Assembly (NCBI GenBank): GCA_037178855.1
Contig: JASJZC010000006.1
Location: 5,828,001 to 5,892,000 of the forward strand
Length of the DNA: 64,000 nucleotides
Origin: Oscheius sp. JU75
Lineage: Eukaryota; Nematoda; Chromadorea; Rhabditida; Rhabditidae
Direction of reading: 5' to 3'
Positions 48,802 through 59,625 of this stretch are shown in pieces. Position 1 is the stretch's first letter, and the number at the start of each line of letters is the position of its first letter. Below the pieces are notes generated by a model that was not told where the DNA came from, made no database searches, and saw only the letters and a list, made by a program, of their open reading frames with translations. The position numbers were made by a program, and so were the translations under genes.

Positions 48802-50444
48802 CTAGGTCCGGACTTGGAACTTTCCAGCCTTGGTTATGTATTTGACTCCTTTGAATGGTTTGTACTTCTCTCCGTACATGTCCAGACGATTCACTTTCAG
48901 TCCTAAAATATGCATTTTATGGAAATGATTTGGATTCGAACCAGAGACGGCGAGCTGATTGATTTTGAACTTGACGGTGATCGGAGGTGTTTCCACTGTT
49001 CCAGTTCCAGATACAGATACCTGAATCAAAGAAATCTTTGTGTGCAGAGAGGAAACACAAACGGTTCCCTTGATAGTCGGCGGTTTTCCTAGCTCAATCT
49101 TGCCGACGTTCCATTGAAGAAGACGCGTGGTCGGATCGAAAGAGTACTTGCCGTGAGTGGGCACCAGATTGCAATTCATCACAGTCTTCGGCATCTGCAT
49201 CTCGATACAGACGTCTTCCAGCTGAAACTGACTTTGCAACGGAACGAAGTGGGTTTCTCAAGCCTCAAACTCAAATGAAAAGCTCACAATTTTGCCCATG
49301 CTCTGTTTGGGTCCGACTGTCAGCTCGAGCCGACTTCCTGTCCCTGCTTTTAGTTGGATCGAATGACGGACATAGACGGGAATGGCTACCATGCTTAAAG
49401 ACGTAGATTTAAATAATAAAGAATTCCTACTTCTGAGTCGCGATGTGATAAGAAAGGAGGCGGAAGTTTCCATCTGGAGGAACAAAGGAAAGAATTCTCT
49501 CGTTCTCCCACTTTTTGAATCGGACACAGGGATGGAAAGAGACGTCGTCCAGGAGCCTCGGATTGACCAGAGTCATCGTAAGATCAGGCATTCCGGACAA
49601 TTTGCAGGTCACATCAATCTGATTTCTGATTGACCTTGATTTGAGCAGACACTCACGTATCCTTGGATCTCGGCGAAGACCGTCGAGCCTTGCTTGTCAA
49701 TGATGGCATCGATTTCCTCGATCACGTCAAAGTAGGCCTCGTTGTTCGTGTACTTGACTCCATGACGACGCCAGGGAATGTTGGAAAGCTGACCGGTGGG
49801 AAGGGTCTCCGAATGGTTGGTCCGACCTGTTACCTGAAAGGGAACAAGTTCGGTACTTTGTCTGTTTAAAAGTCCCAAACTTAGAATGATGAGAAGTTTA
49901 GAAGGCAACTGACAGTGCGTAGACCCACCTGATTTGCAATGTTCCTCAAAAAGTTGGGCGGTTTGATGAGATCCTGAAGGATGTTAAGCTCCGTCACCAG
50001 CGGATACCCATTATCCAGCATCTCGTCCAGAATCTCAAAAACAATCACACAGTTCTCCTTCAACGTCGTGTCGGAACACTCGTCAAAGTACTGAGTAAAG
50101 GTGTGAATTACTCGGTGGAGGAACTCGATGATCATTAAAGGAGACGCTGAAAGTTGTTCTCTGTATGTGATCAACAGTAAACTGACTCTCAGTGGTAGTC
50201 ACAGCCAGAAGATAGAGTTGGTTGTGATATACGCTGACCAGATAGTGGTGAGGCGTCGAGATGACCGGCGGGACATCTTCCGGATTGCTCGCCTTCTTCT
50301 GGGCATCAAAAAAGTAGTCACATATTGATCGATGAATGACAGACTTCCAGTGCTTTTCCAATATCACATCTCTGAATAGATTCTTTGCAAAACTCATCCT
50401 GTCACTCACCCTGACGTGTTTACTATGAACAGGCTGTTGAGCAT
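48802..50444 (-). CDS. apm-3: AP-3 adaptor complex, mu subunit
   Basis: Medium chain of the AP-3 clathrin adaptor, which sorts cargo to lysosomes and lysosome-related organelles such as gut granules. Exons: 48802-48902, 48942-49221, 49288-49393, 49431-49618, 49657-49833, 49929-50146, 50187-50371, 50410-50444; 429 residues. The longin half has DVILEKHWKSVI, DVPPVISTPHHYL, PLMIIEFLHRVI and EILDEMLDNGYPL. The mu-homology half starts at NIPWRRHGVKYTNNEAYFDV and contains CKLSGMPDLTM, then ends LDMYGEKYKPFKGVKYI and KFQVRT, which is nearly invariant in AP-3 mu. Two alternative acceptors for exon 7 (49221 or 49227) differ by two codons. The hydrophobic start MLNSLFIVNTSG matches the family. Confidence 0.95.
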
Positions 50445-51065
50445 GGGTCTCCTGATGTGGTCTATCACCCAAGAGCTGAAATTTGCTTGCTATGGATTCA
50501 ATAGATATTTTTTGGAATCAACCGTGTGATGGATCTTATCGTTATCTATCCGTATATCCGAACGCATCTATCGATTCTCTTAGGAACTAGACGTAAGGGG
50601 CGTTGCGTACTTCGGATGCATATTCAGTTAGCCGGTTATCAACACTAGAAAATCGGTTGTGCTCGAGAGTTGAATGGAAAATGGAATATACTAGTGTTTA
50701 AAGTGCTGCCGAAATTAGAGAAGAGAAGCCGTCGATTAGAAAACCTTATTCACGAGATTTCTTTCAGACATCTGTGTTACTTTCAAGCTCTTCATTTCGT
50801 CTTTTTTCTACTGGAAAAGTAAAAGAGTGGTTCGTTTTATTTGAAGAGATAAATTATTGAGAAAATAAACAAATCTTGAGTCAGCACCCGAAATGCGCAG
50901 TTTGTTGACGCATTTGTAGTTCAGAAGTTTGTAAAGCTTGAAAACTTTTCGCCCTGTTTCTTTCTTGTCTCCCTACTTTTTTTTTACCATCATCGCTAAT
51001 TACACAAGTCAAATAAACTTCCTGCATCTCTTGATTCCACGTTCTGGGAATTGTCGAGCTTTCAG
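50445..51065. promoter_or_regulatory. divergent promoter region of AP-3 mu and mitoribosomal S18
   Basis: About 620 bases between two head-to-head housekeeping genes. It should contain both promoters. A TTTCAG acceptor ends exactly at the S18 ATG. I saw no distinct TATA box. Confidence 0.45.
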
Positions 51066-51975
51066 ATGCTTACAACGGGTCGTTTCGTAGCTCGTCGGTT
51101 GCTTCACTCAACATGCAGTCATTCGGCAGCTGCAGAAGGCGAGAAGAAGCCAATTCCGACCCCAGAAGAGGTAATTTTTCTGAAAATATCCTTTTTTCAA
51201 GCTAGTCGTTCCAGGCCGGCTGGGCGTTCAACCACGTCGAGAAGAAGCAAGGCTTGTACAAACCGCGACACACCATTGATGAACAGATAACCTACATGAA
51301 GAGCAAAGCCTTCGCAGACGCTTATAAAGGACAGCCGATCTATATGTGGTACAAGAGAAATGTGAAGGTCGGTTCAGTTTTCTTCTTTTTTGATTCATAC
51401 TTGTAAGAACCTTCATCTTTAGCCATTTTCAGGGTCAAATGATGCGACAACCTCCTCCTCGACTGTTCTGCATCGACCGACACGGAAGGTTCAACGTCAA
51501 CCACGCTTGTCCAGTCAGTGTTTCCCGCTTGCTCGTTTGAATTTGCCTTTTCAGGTTTGCCGCGACGAATATCTCTTCTTCGACTTCCGGAATCCCGAAC
51601 TTATCGAACAGTTCATGTCTCAAGGCACTTATCAGCCCATCGACCTGCTTAAAAGTGGTCTCTGTCGCGAACAGTACGCTCAATTGAAAGCACAGCTGTT
51701 GAAGGCGAAAGAACATGGCACAATCACATTCGGAGTGGAATTCCGCAATTTCGACTATCGACAATGGTACGCGGACTGGAAGCAAGAGCCTTCTAAGGAG
51801 GTGAGGCTATTTTTCAGCCCTTAACTCTCTCCTTTAGGTTCAAAGAGCCGGACTCTTCTACCAGGATGTGCATCCCGATCCCCTCGTGAGCTTCCCTGCG
51901 TTCAAGAATGACAAGAACAACGACTGGGATCAATGGTGGCTGCGACACGACAAATTCGCCAAGAAGGCCAAATAA
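51066..51975 (+). CDS. mitochondrial small-ribosomal S18-family protein (mS40/MRPS18B-like)
   Basis: Structural protein of the mitochondrial small ribosomal subunit. Exons: 51066-51170, 51215-51367, 51433-51513, 51555-51800, 51838-51975; 240 residues. The N terminus (MLTTGRFVARRLLHST) is a basic, Ser/Thr-rich mitochondrial presequence. The core has YMKSKAFADAYKGQPIYMWYKRN, then CIDRHGRFNVNHACPVCRDEYLFFDFRNPELI, the S18 zinc-type cysteine arrangement. A Trp-rich C-terminal extension follows (WDQWWLRHDKF). The assignment to S18B rather than S18A/C rests on the YxxxPVW/IxxYRRN-type segment. The ATG directly follows TTTCAG, so the mature mRNA leader is probably just the spliced leader. NDUFA2 lies 174 bases downstream on the same strand. 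Confidence 0.85.
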
Positions 51976-52149
51976 CCTCCCTCAGCTCAATTATTTCTAT
52001 CTGTTTTTAGGTCTTTCCTTGATTTTGTTATGATTGTTGATGAACTTGCATATCTTATTCTTTCTTATTCGTGAATTGCGGTCGAATCCGCTACAATACA
52101 CGTCGTTTCGTTCTTTCATATTTTATAGAAAATACTTCCCAGAAAAACC

Positions 52150-52545
52150 ATGTCGGCTGGAGTAAAGTTGACCGGAACTGCTCTTCGCGAGCTTCGCATT
52201 CATCTATGTCAGAAGAGCACTGCCTCAGGTATGTTTTTCTAGACATCTGCGTGTTGACCCAAAATCTCGTTTCTTGGAAAATAAACTCGGTTTTCAGCCG
52301 GAGTTCGTGCCTTTGTTCAAAACGACTACGTGCCACTGAAGAAGGCCAATCCCGAGTTCCCTATCTTGATCAGGGAAGCAGCCGGTATTTCTCCTCGAGT
52401 ATTTGCCAGGTAAGACCGCTTTTTTGAATTTTTTCCAATCATTTGTAACAGATACGAGCACGGCGTCGAGCGCTGCCTTCCCCTCGAAAACGCCAGCCAA
52501 GAAGCTGTTGCTGCTGCCATCAAAGACCTCGCCGCTAAGCAATAA
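52150..52545 (+). CDS. NADH dehydrogenase [ubiquinone] 1 alpha subunit 2 (NDUFA2)
   Basis: Accessory subunit of mitochondrial complex I with a thioredoxin-like fold. Exons: 52150-52228, 52298-52409, 52452-52545; 94 residues, the normal length. Characteristic segments are LRELRIHLCQKS, VRAFVQNDYVPLKKANPEFPI, LIREAAGISPRVFARY and EHGVERCLPLENAS. It starts 174 bases after the stop of the mitoribosomal gene and has a CCCAG acceptor 7 bases before the ATG, so the two mitochondrial genes may form an operon. Its stop codon is only 57 bases from that of the convergent exostosin gene. Confidence 0.95.
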
Positions 52546-52602
52546 TGTAGTTTTGTAAAGATAGCACCAGTTTATACAGATTTTTCTCGTAAAAACCCGT
52601 AG

Positions 52603-54758
52603 TTAATTGAGATGGAAATCAGAGTAGTGAAGAGGCAAGACATTGCTCCATCGAGCAGCCATCTTCTTCCAACAGTCCCCGTTTTTCGAGTTTTGCATGT
52701 GTGGAAGAACCGGACGCGTTCCTATCACGAGCGGCGGCTCAAGATTCAAATCGGAGACGGCGAGATTCAGTGTCTCAGAGAAACATTCTCGAATAAGTTG
52801 AGCAGGGAACATTTCGGCCAGATTGATGAGGTTTTCCCTGAATTAATGGTAGGTTTTTAATATGAAAAGAAAGGAAACCTGTGAACAGCCATTAGACTAG
52901 GATAGACGGCGTTGTAGAGTCGCGCAAAGTTTACTGTCTGCAGTGTTGGCTGGAATTTGCTTTTCCAAACATTTTTTTGGCACAAAATTCACGTCAAAGT
53001 CAATCCCGTGAATCCCGACGAGTCGTTGTGGAAACATTTTCAGGTAACGGAGCAGACGCGGGACATCTTCCGGTCCCAAGATCATTCTCTCGTCAACGAA
53101 CACGAAACTAGTGGCGGGGGTCATTCTGAATAGTTTGTCAAGCTGAAGTTTTGAATTGACATGTAAGACTGAAAGCTTACCATAGAAGTTTTTACAAACG
53201 TTACATGTTTCTCAGTTTGTGTGGGAAAGGAATCTTTGGATGGCCACAGAACAAGGATTTCGTCTATTTCTGCTGGTTTCGGAGAGGTTGCCCAATGTTG
53301 GACCAAATTAACCGTTTTGGAGAGAACTACCAGAGCTGTCGAGCCACTGAACGTGATATTGGTGAATCAGAAATGGTTAGAATACCTTTTAAACTCTGGA
53401 ATAGAAAGACTATTCCAATCTCTCACCCGATATCCTTCGGATCGTCGGACACGATCTAGTACAATCTATGATTCGTAGCTGTAGATATCATAAAATGCAA
53501 CTCACTCGTATAGTTGAGAGAGTGATACTCTCGACGTCCCTAAAGTATCTGTTGTAAAGGAAACGACCCTGCTCCTTCATCCGAAGGACCTCACTTTCAG
53601 GAATGTCTCTCAAGAGCTCCGGAGTCTGAAAACCGACAGTCTTCATTGAAAAACTTATCAAAATCCTACCAGGAGAACGTTCTCTTCGGCTATTACGACA
53701 ACAGCTTTTGTCCAGTCGAGAGACTCTTCAAAAGGGAGCACCCAGTCGTCTGATAGCACAACAGGAATGCAGCCGACGCGCAGTGATTCGAGGAATCTGT
53801 ATGCGATTTTCAGCGATAAGACTAGGAAAAGTCTTAAATCTCACCTGAAAGATCCCAGTCGTCTTCCTCTCGGAGTCAGACAGAACGTCGAGTTGGCCAT
53901 GGTGCTCTCGTAGTCCCACTTGTCGTATTCCAAATTGTCTCGCTGGCATCGATCGTCCTGATGTTGCTCCCAATCCGTATTGTGCTTACAGGTCGTTACC
54001 ATTGCCACCGATTCTCCGTTGTGAAGATGATAAAGAGCGTCACGAGTATCTGACCCGATTCCATAGACATATCTCTTGCCTTTGAAGGAGAGCAAGTGTC
54101 TGTCTATTTCAGAAAGATCCAGAAACTTTTCGGGACCAGTTCTCACGGGGTGTTCTTTGTGAAAGAGCGGGAAGGAGAGGTCGAATCCAAAGCGAAAGTG
54201 CTGAACACTGGGCGAGGCTCTGGCTATGATGGCTTTCCCGGTGTTGAATCCGAGATTGTGGTCCGCGTAGTCGGGAAATGTCCCGTGGTAGAGATTGAAG
54301 ATCACATGGTTCAGACCGCCATTCCAGACTTCAGCTGGGAGACTCTCGATGAGAGAATTGACGTCGCGGACATAGTTCTCGCTGATCCTGTCACGATCTA
54401 CTGTATCCACAGAGAGAATGAATAGACATGCCTCGAAGGGATTGTCGGTATAGTAGGCGCTTTCCCTGATCGAAGAGAGAATCTTCGAATAGGTCATAGA
54501 GACAAATTGTCCTTGTTGAGATGGATAGACGTAGATTTTCGGTTGGTCATTGAGACAAAGTGAAAAGTTGAAGCACGAATGGAATGTGCAGGGCAGATTC
54601 GCGTAGTTTCGAACCAAACGATCCTTTTCACCAGCTTCCGTCCAGAAAGACACTTCAGATTGTTCCTGGTCTTCATTCCCGCCAAAATTGTATAGTAGCA
54701 GCCAGAAGTAAACCACTACCCCAAGTGCCAGAAGACAATAACGACGCAGAGTCCTCAT
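52603..54758 (-). CDS. rib-1: exostosin (EXT1-like heparan sulfate polymerase)
   Basis: Golgi type II glycosyltransferase that elongates heparan sulfate. Exons: 52603-52837, 52879-52949, 52993-53142, 53181-53346, 53386-53465, 53506-53625, 53670-53796, 53845-54758; 620 residues. A short cytoplasmic N terminus and signal anchor ([19 protein letters not shown]) precede the GT47 domain with [64 protein letters not shown] and [17 protein letters not shown]64-like half follows (from about residue 425) with [30 protein letters not shown] and [11 protein letters not shown]. The acidic catalytic motif is VDER where human EXT1 has a DED/DxD-like motif. The C terminus is shorter than human EXT1 (746). 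The first ATG reads MRTLRRY. Confidence 0.9.
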
Positions 54759-54991
54759 CACCGGGGCATGGAACTAGAAAGAGACTGAAAAGGATTCTTT
54801 GAAGAGACGATAGTCAATAGAAGAAACTGGGAAAACAGTTAGCTTTGAACAAAGAGAAATTCATTGGAAGGCAGTATTGGAAAGAGGCAGAGATTGTGAA
54901 CACCGGAGGTAGGGATTGAACTACCGGGAATGAGATATCGTAGAGAGCGTATACACAGTAGAATAGTCGTTGAACGCAAAAAATAAACAGA
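54759..54991. other. short spacer between exportin-5 and exostosin genes
   Basis: 233 bases on the minus strand between the exportin-5 stop and the exostosin ATG. A CCTTTTCAG acceptor lies about 30 bases before the exostosin ATG, compatible with trans-splicing of a downstream operon gene. Confidence 0.45.
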
Positions 54992-57900
54992 CTAGCAGTT
55001 ACTGAACAGGACAGAGACCGCCTCGTAGTCCGGAGAGGTCTCCTCTTTCCTCCGCTTCTCGATGGGCGGCAGTGGACGAAGATATACAGGACGACGATGA
55101 AGTTCACTCGTAGAGACCGAGATTATCGACTGGAGCATCTTGCGCAACATCTCGCGACGCTTCTTTTCAGGAAGATTCTCCTCTCCGCAGTTGATCGCCT
55201 TGACCTTTTGATCGAGAACGGCTATATCGGACTCGGTCACTCCGGGGACTTCCAGAAGGACACGGGGAAATGAGTCGGAGAATCGTCTCTGTAAATGGAA
55301 GATGATTGAGTTTTTGATATTGAAAATTATCTCGCAAGAAGACAGTAACCCACCAGTGAGACGTAGATGTGAGCTACGAGACTGAGTAGAGGAGCTCCGG
55401 CAACCTCATCGCCTCCGTGGATTTGCAAAGAGTTCAGTGAGTGATAGAACATGTTGACCGCGGTCTCATCGTCATATCTCTCGACCAGCTGGTCCACGAA
55501 TGCCTTGCAAATGGGCACAGATTTCGTTGAAGACTGTGTATCTCTCCATGTCAGCGCAGTGAACACTGTGTACATCACGGATGATAGACCAATCTGTTGT
55601 GTGAAGAGCCAATGGCCCAAAGGAGTCATGACCACTTCGTTCTGGTTCCCGGCATCAGTTCCAAGATAGATCATTCTAATCGTAGTCAAGTATTCTCTGG
55701 CCAGAACACAGGTCATGTGCTCGTTGAATAGTTCAGCCTCAGTTGGCTCCGCGTCTGAAGTTTATAATTTATCTTGGAAAAAAGGAAACTGGTACCGTAG
55801 TCTATTGCCGAGACAGCCTTCCACATTTCGTCTAATCGTTCCTTCATGTGACCAGTCAGAGCTTCAACAAAAGGAACCAACTGGTTCCATCTTTCTTGGG
55901 GAGTCGACGTAATCAAGTTTTTCCTGAAAATGATATCATTCAGATTTCAATATAAAGCTAGACTTACCATGTTTTCCTAATCCAATGTCTGACACGGAAG
56001 GCCGGCATCAAGTTTATCACATTCACTGTACTCATGAGCATCTCTGCAGATTGAGGATGAGAATGAAGCTGTTCGCCAAACTTGGCCGAGATCAGGGCAA
56101 TAATGTTCACACATTGCATGCTCAACTGGTGAACATAGTGTTTCGAAAGCTCGGCAGTGTCCTTTTTTTCCGCCTCGAGTTTACCCAACTGGATCTCGAG
56201 ACTCTCTCCCACAGAACAGTAGATGGTCTCACGTTCACTGCGAGTCATGTCCGATATGGAATGGTATCCGGGATGCATATTGGACAGGGCCCTTTGGGAG
56301 GCGAGTTCCAAGACGACCTTGTTCAGTTTGAAGAAGACGGGAAGAAGTTGGACGATGACACCGTCGACTCTTCCCAGCGGACTGTTCTCCTGGACTTGCT
56401 GCAAAACTCCCTCCACAGCGGTCAGGTAGCAGCGGAGCTTGAAATGGCTTAGTGTTTTTGTATCAGCTGACAAACTTACACTCTTTCTTCTCCGAATATC
56501 TTCCCGCTCCTCTGAATCAAAGTTGTTACAAGGAGCCAGCTCGAATCCGTTGAAGATGATGAAGCTCTCCACCGAGTCAAAGTAGCTGAAAGAATCTCAC
56601 ATATCTCCTGCTCGTTGTTCTCACTCACTTCTGATACTTGGAAAAATAATCGATTATCGGACCAATACACGTGCTCAGCAGTTCAATCTGCATCTCCTCG
56701 TTCTCGACAATGTTTGACAGCGAGGCAAAGACTTGCAAAAGTTGGGCCAGCTGCATGTGAGAGATTTTGGAGTTGACCGACTGATACAGATCGATGACCA
56801 GTTTGACGTTGACTTTGAAAAAATCCGGGAAGAGAGTCACAGCTCTGAGGATGAGACTGATGACATGTCGATTGAGAGACGTGTGGCAGTTCGAGGAGAG
56901 AAGACACCATTGGAGCAGATCCATGTAGTTGTTGAGACCACAGGCGTGGTAACGGTAGATGGGAAGTAGACTAGAATGAACGCTCAGGATCCCGCTCAGC
57001 AGATCCCAGTTGCTGATGGGCCGCATCAACTGGACCAAGGCGTCTCCCATAGCCATCATGGCGTCTCGAGAGGACTGAAAAAAAGATGCTTGTATCCAAT
57101 CACTGTCCTTACTTCTGTGAACAGCTCCTTGTCGAATCCGCCCTGCACGACTACTTTCGAGAAAATCTGCATTGGTTCCCATCTGACTGGATCCAAGGCC
57201 AGATATTTGTTGGCGACCTCTTGGAACACGCACCGATCCAATATTTCGATGAGAAGAGGGAAATGCCGTTCCAGAGAGAAGATCAACAGGACTCGAGCCC
57301 GTTCTCTCAGTTCTAAAACTGTTATAAAACAGTTACAAAGTTGTCTCACTTTTTAAATCATTACTCCATTCCAAGTCGTCGTCGTAATCCATGTTGGAGT
57401 AGTGGACGGCCTGCGTGACTGGTTTTTGGGACGGATAGCCAGTCTTCTCAAGAGCCGAGAGCATTCCTCGAAGGACAATTTCCAGCTCGGTGTGGAAGAC
57501 GTCGCTCTTGCCAAGAACTTCGTGATTCGAGAGATAGACGAGACTTTCCAGGGCCTCCAGCTTCAGGTGCTAAAAGTGGAAAAAGTTATATAGCCTGTAT
57601 CTCTACTCACCAAAGAAGGATGACTGAAGATTTGACAGAGAGCAGAAAGGTATGTGGAATAGTTCTCTGGCGGTACCTTCTCAGACCAGACTTTGGCTAA
57701 GTGAGCTGAACGTTAAAGATAAAGTGCCACAGAGACAGGAACTCACATCCGAGGGAGGTCAGTAGACCACAGAGGGCCTTGAGATAGCGGTAGTGAGCAC
57801 CGTTCGTCTCCGAACTCTCTCCTGCTAACCTGGAGTTGTTTTATTCACTTTGAGTTCTTCCAACTGAGCTCACCTAACTGTTTGGAGAATAGTTTCGATA

Positions 57901-59255
57901 ATCTCCGTCCGGAAGAAGGCTGAAACGACTATGCACTCCTCGCTTGTTTCTCTGGAAAAACCTTTTGAATTTCTGGACTATTAAACCCCATACTTCTTTC
58001 GTTCTGCCAACGCTGCGAGACTTCTTGAAGCAAGCTCATAAATGTTCTTCTCAGGAGTGTTCAGATGGCGGATCAAGGAGTCGACCATTCGGTTGAGATG
58101 AGTCGAGATGGCGACAGATGGTACCCACTCACAGGTCTGAAGAAGTTTTCAAATTATGGTTCTAATGTGAAGCGATGAAACCATATGGGTACTTCTTCAA
58201 TTGTACCCACCTCAACGAGCCACCCCAAAATGTAGGTGATCGTCCTGTATCCACTCTGGTCCGATGCTGTTCCTGGCAGCTGATCCAATTGATCCAGAGC
58301 CATTTTGATGATGTCTGCCATGTAGAGAGTGATTCCTGTATACATGTCTCTCCGTCTCTGGGCGTTCTATGAGGAAATTCAAATTGTTATCCAGATATAC
58401 CCTACCTGTATCGTCATGAGTGTCACAACATTTTCGACGAGCCGTCGGAGGACCGCGAACACGGCTGTACAGTGGACAGAACTGATCTGGGAGAGCTGTA
58501 CCAGTTGAGGAATCAATTCCGACCAGTTCTGCGGCCATTCGTGCTCCATCATGGCCACTATGGTCTTCGATAAGCTGTCTACCATGCTCTAGAAAGTAGA
58601 AAAATCGAAAATTTCAAAAGTGGTCTACCTCAGCCAATCCTCTCTGAAGAATCTCCATTATTTTCGTCCTCATTTCCAGACGGAACTCTACTGGAACATC
58701 GTTCCATTTCAGTCTGAAAGGATCGTGGCATTAATCAGAGATTGACTCACTTTATGACATCTTCAATAATGTTCCAGCCGATGAAACAGAGAGTCTCATC
58801 ATTTTTGCCGATCAGGGCGAAGCCAACCGATGAGACGAGGTCGGGAGGTGAACTGTGACGGAACTCTTCCAGGGCCTGCAAATTGAAGCGGTTTTGAAAT
58901 CGTCTCCACTTGGTTCTATCAGGATAAAACCAGTATCTGTATTTTCGCGGTAAACCTTGGTGCATAGTTACGGAACTCGTCTTCGTATTCTTAAAAAAAT
59001 CCTCAAACTTCTTCCCTAGCCTCCAATTACCGCCAATTTCCGAAAGGACCTCTCATGTTCCTCTTGATCTTCGATCCCCTCTCCCAATTCTACGTCAAAA
59101 AGGTAAACAACCAGATCCATCTCAATTATTCTCAAGTTTGCCTCATCATTGACGTCAAAACACCTCACCTTGGTACATTCCATCCGTTGTTGATTGCTCG
59201 TTGACGGATCACAGACAGCCATTACTGCTCTAACCACATCTTCTTCGGCGGTCAT
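54992..59255 (-). CDS. xpo-5: exportin-5 (pre-miRNA/dsRNA nuclear export receptor)
   Basis: Karyopherin-beta that carries pre-miRNA and other structured RNA out of the nucleus with RanGTP. Exons: 54992-55288, 55354-55754, 55796-55923, 55968-56437, 56480-56585, 56629-57074, 57113-57312, 57350-57569, 57611-57705, 57747-57829, 57874-57951, 57994-58136, 58211-58366, 58406-58588, 58629-58713, 58751-58875, 59169-59255; 1100 residues. It aligns by eye along the whole human protein (about 1204): ALEEFR, then LCFIGWNIIEDVIKLKW, MMEHEWPQNWSELIPQL, FAVLRRLVENVVTLMT, QRRRDMY, MDYDDDLEW, and near the end VFTALTWRDTQSS. The C terminus is helical and basic. The QRRRD and HEWPQNW segments separate it from exportin-1. 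Intron 1 is 293 bases; most others are about 40. Confidence 0.92.
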
Positions 59256-59625
59256 TTCTTGAAAAAATTCTCTTCTAGATGCTGTGGAGAAAAAGGCATG
59301 AGAAAAATCGATTTTGTGTGTGGCACAGATGCTAAACAAGTACTCGCATCGCTTGTTTTGATCGTCGGAGCGACCTTCACAACTGTTTTCGAAATTGCTC
59401 CTTCCGATTGCAAAGACTGAGTTTTGGGAGCAGTACGAAACTTTTCAAATAAAACTATTTTTTCTATCGCTTCTCTTTGAAATTGCTCGATTCTAGTCTT
59501 TTACCGCCTCGAGTTGTATTCCCACAAGAAAACACATTTATGGAAGGCCCGCCTGTGTATTTTCCAATCTGCAAAAGTGAAATATTTATAATCATTACAC
59601 GAAGGAAACAGTATATTAACTAAGA
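59256..59625. other. spacer between GoLoco gene and exportin-5 gene
   Basis: 370 bases, same-strand neighbours on the minus strand. A TTTTTTCAAG acceptor-like site sits 2 bases before the exportin-5 ATG. No gene is seen. It could be an operon spacer or a compact promoter. Confidence 0.45.

Noticed and set aside
48925-48945. tRNA B-box GGTTCGAATCC on the minus strand
   Set aside because: It spans the donor site of an AP-3 mu intron and has no A-box or cloverleaf.
52612-52860. Plus-strand gene starting [10 protein letters not shown] downstream of NDUFA2
   Set aside because: It is the antisense shadow of the last exostosin exon on the minus strand, which has matching phase and the family C terminus.
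54890-54990. tRNA-like T-arm (GGTAGTTCAATCCCTACC on the minus strand)
   Set aside because: The loop has the wrong size and no matching acceptor stem or anticodon arm lies upstream.
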